DNA of 64,000 nt from Alsobacter metallidurans (GTDB taxonomy: Bacteria; Pseudomonadota; Alphaproteobacteria; Rhizobiales; Beijerinckiaceae): the NCBI RefSeq assembly GCF_014636935.1, contig NZ_BMES01000001.1, positions 661,383-725,382 on the forward strand, written 5' to 3'. Positions 41,515 to 50,326 of the stretch are shown here, piece by piece. Below the pieces are notes generated by a model. That model made no database searches. It was not told where the DNA came from and saw nothing but the letters and a program-made list of their open reading frames with translations. The first letter of the stretch is position 1. Each line of letters begins with the position of its first letter. Position numbers and translations under genes: made by a program.

Positions 41515-43266
41515 TTAGATCGCGGCGCCGTCCGGCGCCGCTGCGGCATGCGGCTGGGCGCCGGGGCTGAACATGGGCCGCGGCACGTGGAAGAGGTGCA
41601 GCCGCATTTCGCACCGTATCCCGTCCGGGAGATATTCGACCGCAACGGCCCCGCGTGGCCCGATCGCGGCCGCGCGCTCCAGCAGGATGCTGCCAAGGCC
41701 GCGGCGTTCCGGCGGCTGGATGCGCGGACCACCGCTCTCGATCCAGCGCATGGTGATGTCGATCCCGTCCTGGCTTACGGCCTGGGCCACGAACCACGAC
41801 ACAGCGATGCGCCCCTGCGGCGTCGACAGCGCGCCAAACCGCTCCGCATTGTGGGCGAGTTCATGCACCGCGAGCCCGATCATCACCGCTGCCTGCGGGG
41901 TCAGCTCGATGCGCGGTCCATCCAGGGTCACGGCGTCGTGTTCCGCCGGGTAGCGGCGCAGCTCCCGCTCGATGATCGCCCGCAGGTCCACGGCCTGCCA
42001 GTTGTTGTCGCTCAACACGTCGTGCGCCTGCGCGATGGCGTGCAACCGGTCCTGCAGGCGCCGGGTGCATTCCGCGACCGACTGATAGGCGCGGGCGCTG
42101 AGGCTCGTGATCGACTGCACGATCGAAAGGGTGTTCTTCACCCGGTGGTTCAGCTCCGCGATCATGCTCTGCTGGGCGGCGTTGTGCGCCTGCAGCCGAA
42201 CGGATGCGCCCTGCAGCGCGTCCGAGATGTCGGCGATCTCGGCGATGCGCGAGCGCGGCGGCGGCGGCGCGCCTTCGCCGCCCAACGCAGCCGAATAGGC
42301 CCGGATGCGGCTCAGCGGCAGCAACGCCCACCCGGCCGCGAACCACGCCAGCAGCGCGCTCGCCAGGCCGACCAGGAGGCCCGCGACCGCAATGGACCTC
42401 TGCAGGTCGGCGACCGGCGCAAAGGCCGTCGCGGCCGGCTGGCGGGTCAGCACCGTCCAGCCGAGCCCAGGGTAGTCCGCATAGCCCGAGGTGCGCCGCC
42501 AGGCCGTCAGGTAGGATCGTCCGTCGGGCCACGTCACGGTGGCGGATTGCGGGCCGAGGCCCGCCAGCGCAATCGGCACGGGCTTGTTGCGGAGCGCGTC
42601 GGGGCCAAGCAGAACGGTCCCGTCCTTGGCGAGGATGAACACCTCCAGCCCCGGATGGCGGGCTGACGCGATGGACCGCAGCGTCGCGTCGATCTCGGCC
42701 GCCCAGCTCCAGAACATGTGCGCGCCGATCACGCCGACCAGCGCTCCGTTGTCGTCGCGAACCGGCGCGACGAGGTCGACGAAGCGCGGGACGTCCAGCG
42801 GGCCGGTCGACATCAGCTTGGCGAGCAGCAGCGCGTCGTGCACGTCGCCCACATATGGCGCCTTCCGGCCCTCCTGGAAGAACTCCCGGTTGGTCACGTC
42901 CGCGCCCACCATCTGCGGCACGGTGGCGGTGACCACACGCCCCTCGGGGCTCATCAGCGCGATCGCCGCATAGGCCGGATAGGTGGTTTTCAGTTGATCG
43001 AGCACCTTGCGCTTGGCCTCGACCGGCGCGTCGGCGCTGCGCATCGTGTCCAGCGAAGCCGCCACCCGGATGTCGCGCAGCCGCTCGGCCATGCCGCGAT
43101 CCAGCGCGCCTGTCATGTAGCTGGCGAGTTCGCTCAGGCCGCCCTTGATTTCACCTTCGAGACGGGCGGCGGTGTCGCGGCTGACCACGATCGCGAGGGC
43201 GGCCGTGGCCGCGAGAGCCACCAGCGCGACCGCGCTGGCGAAAACGAAACGAAAGGAGGGTCTCAT
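41515..43266 (-). CDS. membrane sensor histidine kinase, dCache + HWE/HisKA_2-like
   Basis: 583-aa orphan kinase: TM1 at residues 6-27, a periplasmic double-Cache-like sensor (about 30-285), TM2 at 291-316, a HAMP-like linker, then phospho-acceptor H374 in ELNHRVKNTLSIVQSI and an N-box HELAHNAERFGALS (H468, N473). These are HWE/HisKA_2 features, but the WxE motif of true HWE kinases reads W-F-V. No response regulator gene is adjacent. The start at 43266 matches the first hydrophobic helix, although its ribosome site is weak. Confidence 0.85.
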   Translation of the reverse strand: MRPSFRFVFASAVALVALAATAALAIVVSRDTAARLEGEIKGGLSELASYMTGALDRGMAERLRDIRVAASLDTMRSADAPVEAKRKVLDQLKTTYPAYAAIALMSPEGRVVTATVPQMVGADVTNREFFQEGRKAPYVGDVHDALLLAKLMSTGPLDVPRFVDLVAPVRDDNGALVGVIGAHMFWSWAAEIDATLRSIASARHPGLEVFILAKDGTVLLGPDALRNKPVPIALAGLGPQSATVTWPDGRSYLTAWRRTSGYADYPGLGWTVLTRQPAATAFAPVADLQRSIAVAGLLVGLASALLAWFAAGWALLPLSRIRAYSAALGGEGAPPPPRSRIAEIADISDALQGASVRLQAHNAAQQSMIAELNHRVKNTLSIVQSITSLSARAYQSVAECTRRLQDRLHAIAQAHDVLSDNNWQAVDLRAIIERELRRYPAEHDAVTLDGPRIELTPQAAVMIGLAVHELAHNAERFGALSTPQGRIAVSWFVAQAVSQDGIDITMRWIESGGPRIQPPERRGLGSILLERAAAIGPRGAVAVEYLPDGIRCEMRLHLFHVPRPMFSPGAQPHAAAAPDGAAI

Positions 43267-43380
43267 GAAAGCCCGGGGAAGCGCCCGCACGTCTGCGTCG
43301 GCAGTGTAGCCGCCCGGCGGGCGCTCGGCACTGGCGATTTTGCGGCGTCGTCGTCGCAAGCGACGCCAGCGCGCCTTCGC

Positions 43381-43410
43381 TTGACAGGCTGGCCGCGACA
43401 GCGTTCAGAT
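43381..43410 (+). promoter_or_regulatory. possible promoter of the chromate-resistance pair
   Basis: TTGACA at 43381-43386 followed after 18 bp by TCAGAT at 43405-43410, about 80 bp before the chrB-like ATG. The -35 is perfect and the -10 weak. A partial operator-like AGGTCAACAAT lies further downstream at 43465-43475. Confidence 0.4.
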
Positions 43411-43488
43411 CTGCGCCTGGGGACCGCGATCTCCCCACGAGGCTCCGGCCGAAGCATCGCGTCCAGGTCAACAATCCGGGGACGCGCC

Positions 43489-44307
43489 ATGCCCTCCATC
43501 AACGCCATCTCGGTCGACAAACTCGCCCGGCTGATCGGTACGCCGAACTGCCCCGCCATCATCGACGTCCGCACGGACGAAGACTTCGACGCGCAGCCGC
43601 GCCTCTTGCCCGCGTCCGCGCGCCGCCGGCACGCCGACGTCGCCTCCTGGGCGGGCGAATACGCCGGCCGCTCGGTCGCGGTCGTGTGCCAGAAGGGCCT
43701 CAAGCTCAGCCACGGTGTGGCGGCCTGGTTGCGCCAGGCCGGCGCTTCCGCCGAAAGCCTCGAGGGCGGCAGCGATGCGTGGTTCGCGGCCGGCATGCCG
43801 GCGCTTCCGCACGCCATGCTGCCGCGCCGCGACGCGCAGGGCCGCTCCCTGTGGGTGACGCGCGAGCGTCCCAAGATCGACCGCATGGCTTGCCCGTGGC
43901 TGATCCGGCGGTTCGTCGATCCGGGCGCGGTCTTCCTGTTCGTGAAGCCGTCCGAGGTGCTCGGCGTCGCGGACCGGTTCGACGCAACCCCCTTCGACGT
44001 CGAGGACGTGTTCTGGAGCCACCGCGGCGAGCTCTGCACCTTCGACGTCATGGTCGAGGAGTTCGGCCTCGCTGCTCCGGCGCTGCGCCATCTGGCGTTG
44101 ATCGTGCGCGCGGCCGACACGGCGCGGCCCGACCTGTCGCCGGAAGCGCCCGGCCTGCTCGCCGCTTCGCTCGGCCTGTCGCGCATGTTCGCGGACGATC
44201 TTGCGCAACTCGACGCCGGCATGACGCTCTACGACGCCTTTTTCCGCTGGTGCCGCGACGCGACGGGCGAAACCCACAACTGGCCGTCCAATCGGCCGGG
44301 CGCCTGA
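43489..44307 (+). CDS. rhodanese-ChrB domain chromate resistance protein
   Basis: 272-aa protein: a rhodanese-like domain (residues 1-105; IIDVRTDEDF, active-site Cys C67 in VVCQKGLKLSHG) joined to a ChrB C-terminal domain (about 120-270; RPKIDRMACPWLIRRFVDP, AVFLFVKPSEV, DVEDVFWSHRGELCTFD). ChrB proteins sense chromate and regulate or support ChrA. The stop is one base before the chrA ATG, so the pair is coupled. Confidence 0.88.
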   Translation: MPSINAISVDKLARLIGTPNCPAIIDVRTDEDFDAQPRLLPASARRRHADVASWAGEYAGRSVAVVCQKGLKLSHGVAAWLRQAGASAESLEGGSDAWFAAGMPALPHAMLPRRDAQGRSLWVTRERPKIDRMACPWLIRRFVDPGAVFLFVKPSEVLGVADRFDATPFDVEDVFWSHRGELCTFDVMVEEFGLAAPALRHLALIVRAADTARPDLSPEAPGLLAASLGLSRMFADDLAQLDAGMTLYDAFFRWCRDATGETHNWPSNRPGA

Positions 44308-44308
44308 G

Positions 44309-45709
44309 ATGACGATGACCCTCGAGGCGTCCCCCGCCCGGCTGCGCCCCGCTCACCCCACCTTGCGCGAAGCCGCGCCGGTCTGGGCCCGCATCGCGGC
44401 GCTCTCCTTTGGCGGCCCGGCCGGGCAGATCGCCGTGATGCACCGCATCCTGGTCGATGAGAAGCGCTGGATCTCGGACAACCGGTTCCTGCACGCCCTC
44501 AACTACTGCATGCTCCTGCCCGGTCCCGAGGCCCAGCAGCTCGCCACCTATGTGGGCTGGCTGATGCACGGCGCCTGGGGCGGCGTGCTGGCCGGCGGCT
44601 TGTTTATCCTCCCCGGCATCCTCGCCATCATGGGGCTGAGCGTCGTTTACGCGGCCTTTGGCGGCGGCGGCCTGGTGGCGGCGCTGTTTTTCGGCCTCAA
44701 GGCCGCCGTGCTCGCCGTTGTGCTCCAGGCCGTGCTGCGGGTCGGCTCCAAGGCGCTGAAGAACCGCATCATGGTGGCGATCGCGGCGGCCGCCTTCGTG
44801 GCGATCTTCTTTTTCGGCGCGCCGTTTCCGCTGATCGTCCTCGCAGCGGCGCTGATCGGCTATGCGGGCGGGCGCGCCGGCCTTCCGGCCTTCGCGGTCG
44901 GCGGCGGCCACGGCCCCAGAAAGGAGGCCGACGGATCCGATGTCGCCTACCTGCTGGCGGACGATGGCTCCGGGCCGCCCGCGCCGGATCGGTCCTCGTC
45001 GCTGCGCGCGGCCGGCGTGGCGGCGGCGCTTTGGCTGGTTCCGGTCGCGAGCCTGCTGGCCACGCTCGGCCCGCAGGACGTTTTCGGCCAGATCGCGCTG
45101 TTTTTCTCCAAAATGGCGATGGTGACGTTCGGCGGGGCCTATGCGGTGCTGGCTTACGTGGCACAGCAGGCCGTCGAGACGCTCGGCTGGTTGCGGCCGG
45201 GCGAGATGCTGGACGGGCTCGGCATGGCCGAGACCACGCCGGGCCCTCTGATCATGGTGCTCCAGTTCGTGGGCTTCATGGCGGCATTCCGCGAGCCGGG
45301 CGGCCTCAGCCCGATGCTGGCCGGCGCACTGGGCGGGCTGCTGGCCACTTGGGTCACCTTTGCGCCCTGCTTCCTGTGGATCTTCCTGGGAGCGCCCTTC
45401 ATCGAGGTTCTTCGCGGCCAGAAAGCGCTCGCGGGAGCGCTGTCGGCGATCACGGCCGCGGTGGTTGGCGTGATCCTGAACCTCGCAATCTGGTTCGGCG
45501 TCCATACGCTGTTTCGCGAGGTCGTTCGGTTCGACGCCTACGGCCTCCAGTTCGATCGGCCGGTGCTGGCCAGCGTCGACCCGTGGTCGCTGGCGCTCGC
45601 CATGGCGGCGATCCTGGCCATGTTCCGCTTCAAGGTCGGCATGCTGCAGACGCTGGCGGCCTGTGCGGCCGCAGGCGTCCTGCTGCGGCTCGCGGGCGTG
45701 CTGGCCTGA
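44309..45709 (+). CDS. chrA: chromate efflux transporter
   Basis: 466-aa long-chain CHR transporter with two homologous halves of about six helices. Each half has the CHR signature: AALSFGGPAGQIAVMHR and LNYCMLLPGPEAQQLATYVGW in the first, MAMVTFGGAYAVLAYVAQQ and GMAETTPGPLIMVLQFVG in the second. It exports chromate across the inner membrane. Starts one base after the chrB-like stop. Confidence 0.93.
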   Translation: MTMTLEASPARLRPAHPTLREAAPVWARIAALSFGGPAGQIAVMHRILVDEKRWISDNRFLHALNYCMLLPGPEAQQLATYVGWLMHGAWGGVLAGGLFILPGILAIMGLSVVYAAFGGGGLVAALFFGLKAAVLAVVLQAVLRVGSKALKNRIMVAIAAAAFVAIFFFGAPFPLIVLAAALIGYAGGRAGLPAFAVGGGHGPRKEADGSDVAYLLADDGSGPPAPDRSSSLRAAGVAAALWLVPVASLLATLGPQDVFGQIALFFSKMAMVTFGGAYAVLAYVAQQAVETLGWLRPGEMLDGLGMAETTPGPLIMVLQFVGFMAAFREPGGLSPMLAGALGGLLATWVTFAPCFLWIFLGAPFIEVLRGQKALAGALSAITAAVVGVILNLAIWFGVHTLFREVVRFDAYGLQFDRPVLASVDPWSLALAMAAILAMFRFKVGMLQTLAACAAAGVLLRLAGVLA

Positions 45710-45761
45710 TCGCGCCCTGCGGCTCCGGCCATGGGCGCGGCGCGAAAAGGCGAGAAGAAGC

Positions 45762-46286
45762 TCACCCCCTGCAGTGCGGCGCGCAGCCGGACGCCCAGAA
45801 CGGCGTCCCGGCTTGATGGGCCGGAACGCTCGGCCGGGGCTTGCGGCCGGGCAGGTCGGCCGGCGTCGGGCGCACCAGCTCCCACCAGCCATGCGCGCAT
45901 TCCGAGCGCCAGGCCATCTGGTCGGCGAGGGTCACGCCAACGCGCTCGCAGGCTTGTTCCAGCGCCGCCAACGAGGCGCGCAGTTCGGCGTCGGTTGACG
46001 GGCCGGGCTCGTCCCCGGCCGCGCAGATCGCGCGCGTGAACCGCTCCATGTCGCGCCGGATCTCGGGCGCGGTCGCGTCGTCCATCGCCCACGCGGCCAT
46101 CCACTCGCGCACCACGAACGCGACCGCCTCGTCGCGGTCCCGCCCGGCGACTTTCGCGGCCGTGGTGCGCATGTGCCGCAACAACTCCGCCCGCGCATGC
46201 ACGGCCCGCGCATGGAACGCGGCCTCCTGCATCGCCGCAATGGCCGCCTGCGCCTCGCGCTGCAGGTCGTCGATGAGATCGGGCAT
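45762..46286 (-). CDS. hypothetical helical protein
   Basis: 174-aa soluble product, mostly helical in its first 140 residues (LIDDLQREAQAAIAAMQEA), then SECAHGWWELVRPTPADLP and a loose tail. AAGAAGGATG precedes the ATG at 46286. No family recognised. It is convergent to chrA and next to a palindromic repeat. Confidence 0.55.
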   Translation of the reverse strand: MPDLIDDLQREAQAAIAAMQEAAFHARAVHARAELLRHMRTTAAKVAGRDRDEAVAFVVREWMAAWAMDDATAPEIRRDMERFTRAICAAGDEPGPSTDAELRASLAALEQACERVGVTLADQMAWRSECAHGWWELVRPTPADLPGRKPRPSVPAHQAGTPFWASGCAPHCRG

Positions 46287-46332
46287 GTAACATCCTTCTT
46301 CGGTTGACACGAGACCGGGGCGCCGGGCGAAA

Positions 46333-46440
46333 CCTTCTCCCCGGCACGGGGAGAAGGTGGCCGAGCAAAGCGAGGTCGGATGAGGGGAGCTGCCCGATAA
46401 CCCTCACCCCAGCCCTCTCCCCGTCCCGGGGAGAGGGGGC
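46333..46440. repeat. RIME-like palindromic repeat, copy A2
   Basis: Same arrangement as copy A1: CTTCTCCCCG-GCA-CGGGGAGAAG, GGTGGCCGAG..GCGAGGTCGGATGAGGGGAG, a short variable centre, CCCTCACCCCAGCCCTCTCC and a closing CCCCG-TC-CCGGGG hairpin. It differs from A1 mainly in the length of the centre. It follows the nucleoside hydrolase stop and may act as its terminator. Confidence 0.85.
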
Positions 46441-46480
46441 GCATTCCGGCGGCGGCGCTTTCGCGTCCACCGCGGATGCC

Positions 46481-47407
46481 CTAGCGAAGCTTCGCCAGCG
46501 AGCCCGCCAGCTGGGCGAAGAACCCGCGTGCGTCCACGCGGTCCGCCACGAAGGCGTTGGGCGGGCGCTTCAGGCGGTTGTTCCAGTCGATGGTGGTGCG
46601 CCCGCGCAGCGGGCCGGCGGAGGTTTCCACCTCCACAGAGCAGTCGCGGCCCTGGAACAGCTCGGGCCACAACAGCCACGCGATGACGAGCGGGTCGTGC
46701 ATCGGGTGTCCGGCCGTGCCGAGCCCGCCGGCGCGCGGTCGCGTCATCATGCCGAGCACGGCCCGGGAGGCGGCGTTGCCGACGGCACGGATGGCTTCGA
46801 GATCAGCGGCGTCCGGCACGGCCTGGTGCGTGGTGTGAAGGTTGAACATCACGATCGGCAGGCCCGCGCCAAACACCACCGCGGCGGCGTGCGGGTCCAC
46901 ATAGGCGTTGAACTCGGCCGCGGGCGTCATGTTGCCCAGCCCGAGCGCGCCGCCCATCAGGACGATCCGCTCCACGGCCGCCATGGCGTCCGGCGCCAGC
47001 CGAAACGCCAGCGCCAGATTGGTGAGCGGCCCCAGCGCGCACAGCGTGACGCTGGCTGGCGCGGCGGCGCGCAAAACCGAGACCATGGCCTCCACGGCGT
47101 GTCCGCGCGTCGGCGCGCGGTCGGTCTCCGGCAGATCCGCGCCCGCGAGCCCATCCGGCCCGCACACGAACTCGGCCGTCTCGAGCTCAAACAGCAGCGG
47201 CGAGGCGGCGCCGGCATGCACGGGCACGTCGGGCCGGCCGGCGAGGTCGCACACGCGCAGGACGTTGAGCGCCGCCTGCCGCACCGGCACGTTGCCGGCC
47301 ACGGCCCCGATCATCCGCAAATCGAGCCGCTCGCGTTCGGCCAGCGCCAGAAGGATCGCGACGGCGTCGTCCTGCCCCGGATCGGTGTCGATGATGATCG
47401 CCGTCAT
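46481..47407 (-). CDS. nucleoside hydrolase
   Basis: 308-aa inosine-uridine-preferring nucleoside hydrolase family enzyme, splitting N-ribosyl bonds to free base and ribose. The Ca2+/ribose site DTDPGQDDA is at residues 7-15; other blocks are GAVAGNVPVRQAALN, VHAGAASPLL, LCALGPLTNLALAF, IVLMGGALGLGNMTPAAEFN and the C-terminal HDPLVIAW. Overlaps the ABC ATPase by 4 bp and is last in a minus-strand operon with a ribose-type importer. Confidence 0.92.
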   Translation of the reverse strand: MTAIIIDTDPGQDDAVAILLALAERERLDLRMIGAVAGNVPVRQAALNVLRVCDLAGRPDVPVHAGAASPLLFELETAEFVCGPDGLAGADLPETDRAPTRGHAVEAMVSVLRAAAPASVTLCALGPLTNLALAFRLAPDAMAAVERIVLMGGALGLGNMTPAAEFNAYVDPHAAAVVFGAGLPIVMFNLHTTHQAVPDAADLEAIRAVGNAASRAVLGMMTRPRAGGLGTAGHPMHDPLVIAWLLWPELFQGRDCSVEVETSAGPLRGRTTIDWNNRLKRPPNAFVADRVDARGFFAQLAGSLAKLR

Positions 47408-48180
47408 GACGCCGCCGCCACGGCCGGGCGCTCCGCCCCGTTCATGATCATGTGGCTGAGATCGTCCGGCTCCAGCCCGTCGATCGGCCGGTCCACGACC
47501 TTGCGGCCCCGGCTCAGCACCACGACGCGTGAGGCCAGCGCGACCACGTCGCGCATGTTGTGGCTGATCAGGATCACGGTGCGGCCGTCGGCCTTCAGCG
47601 AGCGGACGAGTTGCAGCACCTGCGCGGTTTCGCGCACGCCCAGCGCCGCCGTGGGCTCGTCCATGATGATGATCTCTGCGTCCCAGCGCAGCGCCCGCGA
47701 GATCGCCACCGCCTGTCGCTGCCCGCCCGAGAGCCGCTGCACCGGCCGGCGCGTGTCCGGAATGTCCACGGACAGCCGCGACAGGTAGCGCCGCGCTTCC
47801 GCGCGCATGCGCGCCTTGTCGAGCAGCTGGATCGGCCCGAGCCGCCGTGTCAGCTCCGCGCCCATGAACACGTTCTCGGCGATGGAGAGCCGCGGCGCCA
47901 GCGCAAGGTCCTGGTAGATCGTCGCCACGCCCTTTTGCAGCGCGTCATGTGGCGACCGGAACCGCACCGGTTCGCCCCGCAACGTCATGGTTCCGGCCGT
48001 CGGCGGCTGGGCCCCCGAGATGATCTTGATCAGCGACGACTTGCCCGCGCCATTGTCTCCGCAGATCGCCAGCACGTCGCCGCGATGGAGGTCGAGGTCG
48101 ATGCCGCACACCGCGTCGACGCCTCCGTACGACTTGCTGATCCCGCGCAGGCTGAGGATCGGGGCGGCGATGTCCGTCAT
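47404..48180 (-). CDS. ABC transporter ATP-binding protein, single-domain sugar type (FrcA-like)
   Basis: 258-aa ATPase with Walker A GDNGAGKSS (about 42-50), Q-loop IYQDLALAPRLSIAENVFMG, signature RLSGGQRQAVAIS, Walker B IIIMDEPTAALG and H-loop ISHNMRDV. The sequence is of the RbsA/XylG class, but only one ATPase domain is present (RbsA has two, about 500 aa), as in FrcA of Sinorhizobium. Pairs with the permease and binding protein encoded upstream. Confidence 0.92.
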   Translation of the reverse strand: MTDIAAPILSLRGISKSYGGVDAVCGIDLDLHRGDVLAICGDNGAGKSSLIKIISGAQPPTAGTMTLRGEPVRFRSPHDALQKGVATIYQDLALAPRLSIAENVFMGAELTRRLGPIQLLDKARMRAEARRYLSRLSVDIPDTRRPVQRLSGGQRQAVAISRALRWDAEIIIMDEPTAALGVRETAQVLQLVRSLKADGRTVILISHNMRDVVALASRVVVLSRGRKVVDRPIDGLEPDDLSHMIMNGAERPAVAAAS

Positions 48181-48223
48181 TGGGTTCGATCCAGATAAAG
48201 GCGGTGCGCCACGATCATCCTCC

Positions 48224-48306
48224 CGTCATTGCGAGCGCAGCGAAGCAATCCAGGCCTAAAGGTCGGCCGTTAGGCTGGATTGCTTCGCCTCAGGCTCGCA
48301 ATGACG
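48224..48306. repeat. 83-bp palindromic repeat, copy B2
   Basis: Same length, ends and orientation as copy B1 (33421-33503); arms CGTCATTGCGAGC / GCTCGCAATGACG and an inner GCAATCCAGGCCTAA / TTAGGCTGGATTGC, with a handful of substitutions. It lies within the operon, between the binding-protein stop and the ATPase start, where it may act as an mRNA stem affecting subunit stoichiometry. Confidence 0.9.
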
Positions 48307-48319
48307 GGGAGAACGCAAA

Positions 48320-49264
48320 CTACTGCTTCAGGTATTGCTTGACGTTGTTCTGGTCGACCAGCACGGCGTCGACATAGAGGTACGGCCCCTTGGTGACGCT
48401 CTCCTTGGGCTGCTTTTTGACCACGATGGCCTCCACGGCGTTCACAGCGGCTTTGCCCATCTCCTCAAACGGGATCGTCACGGTGGCCAGGAATGTGCTG
48501 TCCGGGTCGGCGATGCGGCGGTAGCTCTCCTGGCCGCCATCCACGGACACGAGCGGGATCTGGCCCTTCTTGACGCCCTGCTGCTGCATGATGTCGTCGA
48601 TGATGTAGGCCTGGCCGTCGAACGAGGCCCAGATGCCCTGCACCTTGCCCTGGTTCTGCAACAGCAGCGCCTGCATGCCGCTCTTCACGTCGTCGCGCCA
48701 GCTCTGCGTGCGGGCCATCGAGAACTTGCCGATCTCCTTCACGGCCTGGTTCTCGGACAGCACGGCGTCCAGCACCTTGCCGCGGATGCGCGAGGCCACG
48801 TTGCCGTCGAAGCGGGCCGTGAGGATCTGGCCCTGGTAGCCCATCTGGCCCAGCAGGAACATGGCCGCCTCGGCGCCGACCTTGTACTCATTGGGCTGGA
48901 TGTCGAACAGCGTGTGCGGGCTGCCGCCCGACTGCACGGTCACGACCGGGATGCCCTTGTCCTTGGCGGCCTTGAACTGGGCGTCCGCCTCGATCGGCTT
49001 GCCCATCGCGACGATGATGGCGTCCACCTTCTTGGTGATCAGCGTCTCGAACTGCTCGGCGTGCTTGGGCAGCGCGCCTTCGGAGTTCAGCAGCGTCACC
49101 GTCCAGCCCTTCTCCTTGGCGGCGGCGGCGGCCGCGTTGGCGACGCGGGCGTGCGTTTCGGACGAGAACTGGAAGCCGATCACGCCGACCTCGAAGGCTT
49201 GGGCCGCGATGGCGCTCGCCAGCAGGGCGGCCCCGCCGAGCAGGATGGATTTCAAGGTTGTCAT
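48320..49264 (-). CDS. ribose-type ABC substrate-binding protein
   Basis: 314-aa periplasmic binding protein, peripla_BP_4 (RbsB) type; signal peptide MTTLKSILLGGAALLASAIA with cut near AQA (about 22). Seen: FEVGVIGFQFSSETHARVAN, AIIVAMGKPIEADAQFKAAK, IPVVTVQSGG and the second-lobe IWASFDGQAYIID, LVSVDGGQESYRRI. GGAGGGGAGA precedes the ATG. Likely binds a pentose or nucleoside given the neighbouring nucleoside hydrolase. Confidence 0.92.
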   Translation of the reverse strand: MTTLKSILLGGAALLASAIAAQAFEVGVIGFQFSSETHARVANAAAAAAKEKGWTVTLLNSEGALPKHAEQFETLITKKVDAIIVAMGKPIEADAQFKAAKDKGIPVVTVQSGGSPHTLFDIQPNEYKVGAEAAMFLLGQMGYQGQILTARFDGNVASRIRGKVLDAVLSENQAVKEIGKFSMARTQSWRDDVKSGMQALLLQNQGKVQGIWASFDGQAYIIDDIMQQQGVKKGQIPLVSVDGGQESYRRIADPDSTFLATVTIPFEEMGKAAVNAVEAIVVKKQPKESVTKGPYLYVDAVLVDQNNVKQYLKQ

Positions 49265-49293
49265 GACGCGTCTCCCCTCCGTTTTGGTTGTAT

Positions 49294-50235
49294 TCATACC
49301 TTGAACGCCGCCTGCTTGACCACGCTGGCCGAGAAGGCGACCGATCCGATGATGATGACGCCCAGCATGATGTCCTGGACGTAGTAGGCGGCCCCCATCA
49401 GCACGAGGCCGTTGCCGAGCGCCTTGAGCACGAAGGCCGCGAACACCGTGCCGGGCACGTTCGGGTGGCCGGGCTCGAACATCGTCATGCCGAGCAGCAC
49501 CGCCGCGATGGCGTAGAGGAAATAGTCGCCCGCCATGTTGGGCGCGGCCGACGACACGTTGGCGGCGAGCAGCACGGCTGTGACGCCCGCGAACAGGCCC
49601 GACAGCGCCAGCCCGAGCAGCTTCATGCGGCCGGTCGCGATGCCCGAGAGGCGTGCGGCCTCCTCAGCCTCGCCGGTCGCCACCATCCGGGCGCCCGTGC
49701 GGGTCCACTTGATCAGCCCATAGGTGAGGGCGGTGGCGGCGACGAGCCACAGCACGAGGTTCGACACGCCCAGCGTGGTTCCGCGCGACAGGCCCGTGAA
49801 GCTGGTGGGCCAACGGCCCACGAAGGCGACGCCCTGTGTTTCCATGAAGGCGAGCCCGCGCGCGATCGCGGCCGTGCCGAGCGTTGCGATCAGGGACGGC
49901 ACGCGCAGGGCCGTGACGGTGAGACCGTTCAGAAGCCCGAGACCAAGCCCGACGCCGAGCCCGGCCAGCACGGCGAGGCTGGGGTCGTACTTGCCCTGAA
50001 TCAGCGCGCCCGCCGTCACAGCCGACAGGCTCGCGACCTCGGCGATCGACAGGTCGAGCTCCGCGATCGTGAGCGCCAGCCCGAAGCCCAGCGCCAGGAT
50101 GGCCAGGAAGCTCGTGTCCTTGACGACGTTCAGCAGGTTGCCGGCGGTCGCGAAATTCGGCGCAAAGACCACGAAGGCGAGAACCATCGCCATGCCGGCG
50201 AAGGCCGTGCCGTATCTCTCGATCAGGGGCTTCAT
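49294..50235 (-). CDS. ribose-type ABC transporter permease (RbsC-like)
   Basis: 313-aa permease of the branched-chain/ribose class with about nine helices; ELDLSIAEVASLSAVTAGAL, the family's conserved motif after helix 2, and GLFAGVTAVLLAANVSSAAP near the C-terminus. The ribosome site before ATG 50235 is weak. Transcribed after the FGGY kinase and before the binding protein. Confidence 0.9.
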   Translation of the reverse strand: MKPLIERYGTAFAGMAMVLAFVVFAPNFATAGNLLNVVKDTSFLAILALGFGLALTIAELDLSIAEVASLSAVTAGALIQGKYDPSLAVLAGLGVGLGLGLLNGLTVTALRVPSLIATLGTAAIARGLAFMETQGVAFVGRWPTSFTGLSRGTTLGVSNLVLWLVAATALTYGLIKWTRTGARMVATGEAEEAARLSGIATGRMKLLGLALSGLFAGVTAVLLAANVSSAAPNMAGDYFLYAIAAVLLGMTMFEPGHPNVPGTVFAAFVLKALGNGLVLMGAAYYVQDIMLGVIIIGSVAFSASVVKQAAFKV

Positions 50236-50326
50236 GGGGAGCTTGGGAGGGCCATACCGTGCGGAGGGCCCACACTAGGAGGCGCGGCGGCCCTGCGCCA
50301 GCCGATTTGGGCGCGAATACAACCGA

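Noticed and set aside
43465-43475. AGGTCAACAAT upstream of the chrB-like gene as a fifth operator copy
   Set aside because: Only one half matches; three mismatches spoil the palindrome, and the gene pair has no link to the other four targets.
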